From the NCBI RefSeq assembly GCF_001625305.1, contig NW_017803887.1, forward strand, positions 2,177,876 through 2,241,875: a stretch of 64,000 bases of DNA, given 5' to 3'. The first letter of the stretch is position 1, and each line of letters opens with the position of its first letter. The notes under the pieces are model-generated. The model did no database searches. It saw only the letters and a list, made by a program, of their open reading frames with translations, and had not been told where the DNA came from. The position numbers and the translations under genes were made by a program. Shown one piece after another: positions 34,870 through 44,900 of this stretch. Origin of the DNA: Branchiostoma belcheri. Taxonomy: Eukaryota > Chordata > Leptocardii > Amphioxiformes > Branchiostomatidae.

Positions 34870-35967
34870 ATGGTGGCTAACAGGCAGATGATTGTGGCGG
34901 TTTTATTGGTCTCCATGGCGACCAGTCATCTCGACGCGCACGTCGTGAGCTGCGCAGTTCCCGCCAAAATTGACATCCGGGATCCACGTGAAGGTAAGAG
35001 CCCCGGCTTCCCGCCAAATTTCTGCTCCGTCAGAGTTTTACTCTGGGGAATTGTGCTTAAAGTTTAGGGGTAGGGTTTCATACTTGTGATAGGGTTAACT
35101 TACGGTTTTTGTTCGCGTTAGGGTTAGGTTTGGGGTTAGGTTTAGTCTCCACAGCACGAACAGCCACCTCCTACCTCAAGTATATTGAAAATCCTCAAGT
35201 AGTGTTCGATTTGACAGGCTAGGGGCAAAAATCTGCAGCTGGCTTGACATACGATCGTCATACAATAGAAAAGTGAGGGCGTTCTTCAGGTAGTCGTGCA
35301 GCAACATTCAGCTGTCTACACATGAAAGCCTGTCTTAGATCCTTGTCGGCTGTTGTTTCTGTCACAGCTTTCTTCTTGGAAACTCCTCGGCATCACGCCC
35401 TACCGACTAGAAACAACCTCTTTCTTCTGTGTTTGTATAAAAGGCCACTTGAGCGTCCAAAATCAAATGTGAAAGATCTCTTAAGAGTTTTTCAGTGAGC
35501 GCTTTATGATCTCCATAGTCTTAAAATCGTTTCTTGATTCTTTTCATATACCGAAAGGCCCAGAAATACTAACTGGTGAAGCTCTTTTTGGTCGTGTTAT
35601 AAGTTGATAGCATGTTCAGCACCAAGGACAGAGCACAAACATCAGTCAACTCAAATCAAATCTATCTCAAGCGCTGTGTTTCGTATTTCGTTCTTTTTAT
35701 TTGCAATGAACTGGTTTCTTCCCCATTTCTTTGCCTTCAGACGTTACAAGCTCTAACTCCTTGGCGATAGATGCTCATGAGCCGCTTCTTGAGGCGCTGT
35801 CCACCGAAAGTCAAGAAGCACAGCTGGCGGAACAGCCGGGCGCCCGCCGGCCGCTGCTGGTCCGGCTGCCCTGGCCTCTGGCGCGCGCTCTCAACAAGCG
35901 GGCCAGGAAACCCCCCAACATGAACTCATGGGGCCAGCCCTGGGGCAAGCGGAGTCTCATCGACTGA
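34870..35967 (+). CDS. Secreted neuropeptide precursor with a C-terminal NSWGQPW-amide peptide
   Basis: Two exons, 34870-34993 and 35741-35967, joined at GAA G|GTAAGA and TTGCCTTCAG|AC, give 116 aa. Residues 1-~23 form a signal peptide (MIVAVLLVSMATSHLDA). An acidic spacer follows, then RR at 77-78, KR at 94-95 and GKR at 110-112, leaving a four-residue tail (SLID). Cleavage after KR95 would release a peptide ending ...PPNMNSWGQPW; the Gly before KR112 would be converted to a C-terminal amide. A second possible peptide, PLLVRLPWPLARALN (79-93), lies between RR and KR. This is a classic regulatory-peptide layout. The core NSWGxxW-G-KR lines up with the kisspeptin core NSFGxxF-G-KR, aromatic for aromatic, but the Arg before the final aromatic is replaced by Pro. 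Kisspeptin relationship is inference; it could be an unrelated W-amide family. Confidence 0.85.
35598..35650 (+). repeat. Duplicated ~50-bp segment (also at 33412-33460)
   Basis: Both copies read GTTxTAAGxTGATxxxATGTTCAGCACCAAGG, then AxxGxxxAAACAxCAGTCA. One is upstream of the neuropeptide start exon and one in its intron. The origin is unknown. Confidence 0.65.
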
Positions 35968-38953
35968 AGTCAGTTACCAAAACACTATCATATATACTCA
36001 TAGACGATTCAAACTCTACTTTGACTTACTACTATATAATAAGCTTCAGCTTAGACTGTTTGCTACTCTTTCTGTGATTCCACATCAATACATGAAGTCC
36101 CATACGATATAGGAAGACAACAAAACAAAGTAACAATCATACACATAAAACATACCATACGGAATCAAAGTACAAAAACACAGAGAAACAAATTAATCAA
36201 CTGTCCTGTCGTGAGGTGTAGTCCTACTACTGGATGAAATACGAAAATTTTGATTTCATATTATTTATTTTACTGGAATTGTAACAACGCAATACAGTAG
36301 CAAACCCAGGCAACATTGTTGTTATAGGGGGCCATCAGTTTGCAAAAAGGGTAAACATAACTTGACATAACTTCATATTATATCAAAATTGCAGAATGTA
36401 CTATTTCTATATTTGTAATACGGAGATTACTTCTGGACGTCTTTGAAATCCATCCCTTTTTTCAGCATCACTACAGTAAACCGGCAAAAACACTTGTGTA
36501 AAAGAAACTGGGAACGGTCCAACGTTGTTGTTAGTAGTAGAGTTTGAATTGCCTATGAGTATATCAATACGTGGATGTCTACCCTTCATCAAAAATACGT
36601 CTACGAAAAGATACGCCAACGCCACCTCAGAATCTGTGTAGGAGTTATGGCAGGGAAAAACATAATATATCTTTGAAAGACAGATTATATTATGTAAAAT
36701 GACATGTAGGTGAAACGTATACGTAAAATGCTAGACATTTTGTGTTCACTGTTACAAGATCATTCAGATGACTTTGCAGGATGACTACTGTATTTTCGAT
36801 TAGTGCAAATCTTCTAAAGTTCATAGATATATCATGAACCTACTGACACACAACTGTTTTAAGATGAGTTATAAAACGAGTCTATCAAAAAGAGTTATCC
36901 CAGACTTAAAACTGGAACATACAGGTAATGTTATGGTGATTGTAACTGTGTTTCTGGATCAGCTTTAAGTTCAGTGTCAAATGAAACACTTATAAATCTA
37001 TATTTCAGATTGTCCACGATTGTCACCAAACTACAAGTGCCACCAGATTCTATAAAGGATGAGTCTATCCTGTGCAGAGCCACGTGCTTACAAAGTATGT
37101 AGAAAATACTCGATGTATTGTGCAAGTATATGTAGTCCCTCTTCTGTCACAAGAGATGTACCGTTTCCTGAGCCCAACTAACTAGAAGAGGTGGCCGTTG
37201 CAGTGCAACACAGTTCCGGTATTCATAAAAGTTGAAGGACGCTGTGTTGTCTCTCATGAGTAGTTAGTAGTAAAGAACCCATCTTTCCTTGCACGTTAAA
37301 ATGGGCCGGAACCATTATATGTACAATCTAGGCGTCACTGGTGCAACGTTCGCTGAATAAAACAACCTGTCCTACTGGGCACGGATTTGACCAACCACAA
37401 CTTGCTGTATGGTGTTCCTTTAGTTCTTGCATCATTTTCTGGTTTAAAAATTGACCTGGAAATTAAAGCTGTCTTATTTTTTTTTACTGGCGTCCACCCA
37501 TGGACCATGCAAAAAAAATTAATAAAACAATAAACACATTTTGGCAGGAAAAGATTGACTGGCAACAAAAACATCTTTTATTGGAATGACGTCAGAATTC
37601 TTGTACATGTAATAACACTGCTTGAAAGTCTGACAATATAAATCTACTGCTAGAATCTCACAACAACATCTGAGTTGACTATCAAATTCTGAACCCCATG
37701 TCATCCGATTGTGCACACAAGTTTAATCTCAAAATATCTACAGCAGCCACCAAAGAATCTTTATTACCAAATGTATAAAATTTCCAATAATACTTTCTAT
37801 GTTATCATATCATAAACACCCAGGATATGATTTAACAATTCCACACATATTTCTCACACCTGTGATATCCTTACATCAATTCTGTCATGGGGCTACATCA
37901 TTGCAATAAGGAATAAAAAAACAGCAATTCCTGATGTTTTCAAGAAAGAAAGCAGCAACACGAAATCTATTTTCAATCTCAGTACACATAAAATAACAAT
38001 ACTTAATGTTCCTGAAATAAATTCGTCCGACACAACAATATATACAACATTGCCATATTGCAAATCAATATATAATAGCAGTGATAGTCACCCATCAAAC
38101 ATATTTCAACACTGAAAAAAAACAGCTATCCTCTAACTCCATAAATATAGCAATCTTTACCCAGTACATATTACTAAACTGTTTTGTTTCTGATTACCCA
38201 AACTGACTGTAAGATTTTTGCAAGGACCAAGCAGCAAAGGAAGACACAGAATAATAACACTTTACATACATCAGCGTACTTTGCAGAGCTATTTTCACAT
38301 CCACTCCAGTGGAATACTGCATGATTCTTCAGAATTGTTGTGAACTTGTTGATTGATACATATATATTAAGCACCTTTAGATGACACCCTGTTACTGGAT
38401 AAATCTTTCAACAACCTCACCTCACCCCACCTCACCTCTCCAAGTTAGTTATCCTAACTTGATTAATGTAACTAACTAACCTATTAACAGTCAACCCCAG
38501 TGCCACACCAATTCACTTACTTGGTTCTCAAACATTCAAGAATAAAAAAAAATATCGAAAGGTCAAGATGAAAACAAAAGGCTGGGAGGAAAACTTGCAT
38601 GGATTATGTATAGTCAAACCTGTACAAGTGACCACATCTACATAAAGGACCACTTGGCCAATTTGATCACTTTTTGGGATAATTTTTCTCATTGACACAA
38701 GCATGATAAGAATCCTGTCTATAGTGACCATATAGACAAAATTTTATTGGTCTCCTGAGTGGTTTTCTTGGGCAGTTTTGACCATATTTTTGGTACTCAT
38801 ATACCAAAGTACAAGCTTTCCCCTCAGACTAACTTTTTCAGTTAATCTAATCTGGTTTAGCACAATTTTATTCTCAAACTGAGAAATAAGTAAATAAAAT
38901 TACGGTGGCCTAACATATCTAATATACATAGACAAACATGTACAGACTTAACG
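35968..38953. other. Intergenic, no gene seen
   Basis: Between the convergent neuropeptide (plus) and TTLL (minus) genes. It is AT-rich, with many short ORFs and no recognisable domain. The ends probably hold the 3' UTRs of both genes, but I could not choose poly(A) sites. Confidence 0.5.
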
Positions 38954-41900
38954 TTAACCTTCACCCTTATCACTTATTTCAAAACTTCCCTCTGTGTTGT
39001 TTTGAGCTTCTTCTGTTGTCTGTGTGCTACTAGATACACTAACAGGCTTAACTGTGGCTGACGCTGTCTTACTTCCTGGAGGCAACAAGACAGTCTTGTT
39101 CACCGTCGTGTAGCGTGTCTTAACTCCCGTGGAAGGCACCTTGGGTAACGCTGAGTTTTTCGGGGGTGGGGAAGCGGCAAACTTAAGGATTCCGGGTTTA
39201 AACGTCGATCTCCTTCCGTCCGGAGCTGTCGATGTCTTAGATGCAGTGTCTTGTGCAGTTGAAGATGCTGCAGGTTTGGTTGGTTGTGTGGTTTTCACAC
39301 TGTTTGAAGTTGCAGTGGTGGCTTTAGTGTCGGTGGAGTTGGTCTCCGTGGTGCCCCCCTCCCCAGGTGGTTTGGTGATGACGGGTCTTCTTCTGGGAGG
39401 AGCCGCACTTTTGGTCTTTCTGGGTGTGACCTAAGAAACCAAAAATTTCTTGCTGATTCTGTGAATTTCCAGGCTGAGTAGAAACCACTGTTTCTTACCA
39501 TTTGACTTTCCTGACCTATGCCTTGTACTGACCTGTGACCTATACTAACCTGTGACCTATACTAACCTGTGACCTCTCCTGACATGTGACCTGTACTGAC
39601 CTGTGACCTATACTAACCTGTGACCTCTCCTGACATGTGACCTGTACTGACCTGTGACCTATACTGACCTGTGACCTGTACAGAGCTGTGCCCTGTACTG
39701 ACTTGTGCCCTGTACTGACTTGTGCCCTGTACTGACCTGTCACCTGCACTGACCTGTGACCTGTACTGACCTGTGACCTGTACTGACCTATGCCATGTGC
39801 TGACCTATGCCCTGTACTGACCTGTGACCTGGGGATGGGTGCCTCTGCGCCCCGTGCAGGAGGCATCTTGGGAAGGTGCAGGCTGGGGTCTCCGTTGTAG
39901 ATCATCTGGAAGTTCTTCATGCTGGTGAGCGGCAGGATGGACTGGTTCTTACGGCTCTTCTCAAATGTGTCCAGGGTCACGTCTGTTAAAAACACATTCA
40001 AAAAGGCAGCACATCAGAACAGGGTCTGAAATACAATGGACTGAGTGCAATATAATGCACTTCTGTGCCAACCAGCATTGGAGCTGTGCACCTAAATTGA
40101 CTGTGGGTGCACCAGTGCACCTGATAGCTGTCTTGGGTTAGGTATGTACAAGAACTATAAATTAAAAATACCAGAAGTGTCAGAAGAAAAAAATCATAAC
40201 CGTTAAACCGTTAGGTGTACCAAAGCACCTTTGCCCAGAAATAAATTTCCAGTGGTGGTCAGTCCTGATCTGAGTGGAATATGAACCTGAAAAGTCTGAT
40301 CTTAACCAGCTTATATTTTCTGTACAAAACTTGAATGTGTGTTATACTTATGCAGTTTACTGGTTATGCTATATGAACAAAAGTTTTTTGGGGGGCAAGG
40401 ACCTGAAGAAGAAGAACATAACATGTACTTACGAACAGTCTCCTCCACCAGAGCAGGTATAACATCCTGTAGGACCTCACAGTTAGTGTGCAGGGCAGGG
40501 TTCACATTAATCTCTAACAGGTACACCTGGGAAACAACACACAGGAGTTATACATTGGCATTACACTTGGTGTCCATAAAGAGTGGAATGATAATTTAAA
40601 AGTCTTGCAGCTTCATACTTCATAATACATTGGAGGTACTAGTAATTGTATTACTGGACATTCTGCTAATATGATAATAAGAGTGATGTGTTACTTTGAT
40701 GGGACTTTCAGTAGCAATGCAGCAAACTTCGCCTGGCTTTTAACTCATAGGTCATAAGTCATTAAGGATCTCTTTTTAATTAAGAACTTTCAATTGGTTT
40801 TTTGTTTGATTTTGGAAGAGTGTGACCAGGACTGTTGACTATCTTGTAACTGATTTACATGTACAATGTATAGGAGCTGCATCTCAAGTATGTAACAAGT
40901 CATGTAACTTTGTAAGGGAGGTACCAAAAAGCCCCTTAGGCTCTGCTATAGAAAGGCTGTTTGAATGTATGTTTTCTAGTCACCGACAGGTCAAAAAACG
41001 CATCATTGAGCATATTTGGTGCTGTAGGGACTAGACATGTGTGCGTCATTCATTCAGAAACTACGCAATACCTTCAGGACATGCGGGAACGCAAAATTAC
41101 TCAGCATGAAGTCATGGGAGTAGTAAAAATTGTGAAGGGTACACAGAGTAGGTTTTATTGAATACTCTTGGGGTGCATTTCAAGTGGGAGAAGTTACACC
41201 ACTCACAAAGGTTCAGATATTAGGTGCTGACTCAGAATCCATCATTTTCAAGGGCAAATTGACCCAAAGGACAAATACATGAAGAGCTTGAAAAGACTGA
41301 CAGTGTTTATTACCCATTCATGATCACCCCTTTCAATGTTTCATGGTGTCTCAAGTTTTCAGGAGTATCACCAAATGGCACTTTTAAAAGTTTTGAAGAA
41401 ACACATTTAAAACTTCTTATCATCAGAACGAATGTCCATGACCTTCAGCACTGACCTTCATGTCTTCGTCGAGCAGGAAGTCGAAGCCGTAGAGGTCAAA
41501 GTAGCCGAGACGACCTTGGATCTTGTGTCTGACACTGTGGAAGCAGTGGAGCATGATGTCCTTCATTCGGCGCTGGAAAAAACATAAACGACAGTCAGGA
41601 GAGCCTTGATACATTCAGAACAGACTTGTTCATGTCTATGAGACATTGTTGAAACACACAGGACTGTATGGTTCATACATCATTGTAAAAACAGAAACGG
41701 TAATACTTATCACAATGTTCAAACTTTAAAACCAAGACGTTTTGCTGACATACGTTATTTTACGTTATAATATATTGTGCAGCTAGATTTTAATGTAAGG
41801 AGCATGAGAGAACTTATTCCCCAAGATGAATCTCAAGCCTTGTATATATAAAAGAGTCAGAAAGTTGGCTCACCGTTAGTCCGTTAAAGACCCAGTCCTG

Positions 41901-44900
41901 TGGAAGCCCCTTGTCATCAGCGCAGGTGTCGTTGATGTAATCATTCAGATGGTCCATGGACCAGACTGTCTCATCCTTCACCTCCTCATAGTTAGGGTCC
42001 TTCTTCTGGATCCACTGGAGAAGCAAAGATAGAAAAAATTAGCACAATAAGAAGTAATCTAAAATGTTTGCCTTGGGTTAGAGACGTGAGTGTTTGAGCC
42101 CTGGCCAAGTCATATACCATTCAAGACTTTTCAAAAATGGTTGAACACACACCACTACCAGTGCATGGACTAGCCCCTGATGTAGTGATTGCGACAGCTT
42201 GCAATGGTTTAGTTACTGACTATTCTGAATAAAGGGTTACATAATGCAGAGTTCGAAATACAAAGGTGCAATGTGCAAATTGCACATAATTTTCAAGATT
42301 TGCACCTAAAAATATTTTGAATGTGCAATTTTGCACCTGGAAAATACCGATATATCATGTTTGCACTGCGTATCTCCGAAGTTTCTTGCTGTGTCGGCAT
42401 CGCGCTTGGCGCATGGCAGCCATATTGTTTTCCTTACTGTACATCCTGGGAACAAGCTGCTCTCGTCCCCAGGTGAAGACGCGAAGGCACTACGTAATGA
42501 TTTACCAAATATGGCAAGACGCGAAGGCCTACGTAGCTGATTTACCAAATATGGTGAGACCCGCGAAACTTGTTGCCCGATGAGGGACGAAGTCCTTCGG
42601 CAGAGTAATTTCGGCTTTTTCGTCCACTTTTCGGTGAAATTCGGTGAAAAACAGAGTTTTTGGATTTCCCAGCATTCAGTGCTACCTAGGAAATTTGTAA
42701 AGCATGAAGAAGGGCCCATGAAGAAGGGGTCGATTTTCAAGTTCTTTTCACGGGCCCAGCCGGCATCAGAGGCTGATGCAGCCGGTGGCGGTAGACCAGA
42801 GGCTGGTGCAGCCGGGGGCGGTGGATCGGGAGATGCCACCGGGTCCACCGTCTCCGAGGATCCCGCGGCCGCGGCCGATGTTGACGACGCGCCCCTAGAG
42901 GAGGGGGAGGGGAGCGCCAAGAAGCAAAAATTTACGTTGTTTTTTTCTAAGCAGTATTTTTTCCTTATATCATGCACGATATTCAAGGTAAACAAATATG
43001 CAAAATAAATGAAATTTATTGCTCGCATACTGTTGGTAAATTTTCTTTATGTGCCGTATAAGATGTGGAAGTTCCAACTGTAGTGTTCGTGACATGATAC
43101 CCCGGTATGACGAGTGAGAGAGCCGGAAGTCACTAGCGGCGTCCTTTGAAGCTAATGCCGACAAATTTTTTTTGTGTGTTCTTTTTTTTTTATAAACACA
43201 GATGATACTAGCATTGTTCATGTTTTGTTTGGTCCCTTCTTTTTAATGTATACTAAAACTTCTATATGCAGTGGCAGGCTAAGAAGGTTAATACACAGTA
43301 AAACAGTTGCAAACCTAAAGATGCAAGGCTATTAATATAATTTTGCACATAAATTTTTCAAATTGCACCTAAAAATTTTGCCAATGTGCAATTTTGCACG
43401 TACCTGAAAAAAAGTATTTCGAACACTGTAATGGCAGTCATGAATTTTAAATCAGAACCTTTTGTAGTAGTGTGCAAGCCAGGCAAGCCACAACAGCTTG
43501 CACTAGGATTCTATCTACATGTGATTGGTCAGGTGTTCTGCAAGAATGAACCTGATTGGTGAGATGTGCTGTCAACAAGGTACTACCTGACTGGTTCTGT
43601 AGGAACGGACCTGATGATTGGTGAGATGTTCTGTAAGAGTGTACCTGATTGGCCAGGAGTTCTATAAGAACGTACCTGATTGGTGAGATGAGCTGTGATG
43701 TTAAGGTCGTCGGCGCTGTAGTCCTGCGTACACAGCCGTGCGTACCCGGGATGGTACATCACCACGAAGGGGTTTGTACAGGCAATCAGCATGTACACAC
43801 GGATGTCAAACTTCTTCCCATCCAGCAGCAGTGGCTTGTTAACGTACCTACAAAAACAGGGAAAGGTCAGTCTATTTTACAAACCATGACACACTGTAGA
43901 AAAGGTAGCTAGGTTTATCTTATTAAGTTAAATAATTATTATATATTATGCAAAATCTCTGTTACAGTAATTTCTTTGAGTAGTGAAATTACACCATGGA
44001 ATCAAACATTTTCCAAAAATTTCGTGATTTTGGTGTACAATTTTCTTCCAGAGAAAGCTGTCAAATGTTTGATTAGGTAATTTAAAAATTATTTCTTTTT
44101 TAAATTTAGGATCTTTTGACAGATGTGTCATGAGCTATAAGATGAGCTTTTTATCAATCTTAACCCATCTGCAGAATTCTTTTCCTACTTTCAGCTACTT
44201 TCAACTACATTAACTGTGTACTAATTTCTTACTGCATGCAAGAGATCAAACAAAAAAAAAAACAATTCTTAATGATATATGTTTCCAATTTATTTCTCCC
44301 CCAGTGCAAAACAATTAATGAAAAAATAAAACGAACAAATACAGGCCTGGTTTTTTTTCAAAACAGGGGAATAAGGGAGCTGCTCCCTCATGTAACCAGC
44401 CAGCTCCCTCATACCAATTTTGAGATTGAACCCTAAGTGGCTACTCTTGTTAAAAAATCCCCCCTCGGTCGCTTCATTCCTTGTCATGCTTGCGATCTGC
44501 TCCCTCATGCTACATTTTTCTAGAAAACCCCCTGAAATAAAACAAAGCAAAAACAGCAGTGAAAGCATCGCACCTCTGTATGACCCGAGCCATGGGTCCC
44601 TTGAAGGGTAGGCGCGCCCGCTGTCTGTTCTGTGTCATCACCTCCAGTCTCTCCTGTAGTGCCGTCACCTCCTCCTGACTGGAGATGAAGAAAATCCCCC
44701 GTCCTCGGTTCATCCCGGTCGGCTTACAGATCCATGTCTCTCCCTCTGGGGGAAAAGGAGGAATGGAAAGAGTAAGAATTTAAATATGTTGTTCTGAGAT
44801 GGATGTGCTGGCACTGTCTAACAGCGAGTCACTCACTCGCTCGCTCACTCACTCACTCACGCACTCACTCACTCACTCACTCACTCACTCACTCACTCAC

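Noticed and set aside
39129-39434. Plus-strand 101-codon hydrophobic ORF
   Set aside because: Shadow of the last TTLL exon, whose minus-strand frame is open across 477 nt and phases with the previous exon.
39540-39821. In-frame extension of the TTLL exon through the minisatellite as normal coding sequence
   Set aside because: The donor at 39822/39821 gives a phase-0 join to the well-composed last exon, and the extension ends in a stop. I keep it only as possible variant splicing.
42306-43028. 240-codon minus-strand ORF
   Set aside because: It is the complement of the hAT-like element and its GC-rich ORF, and the residues have no family character.
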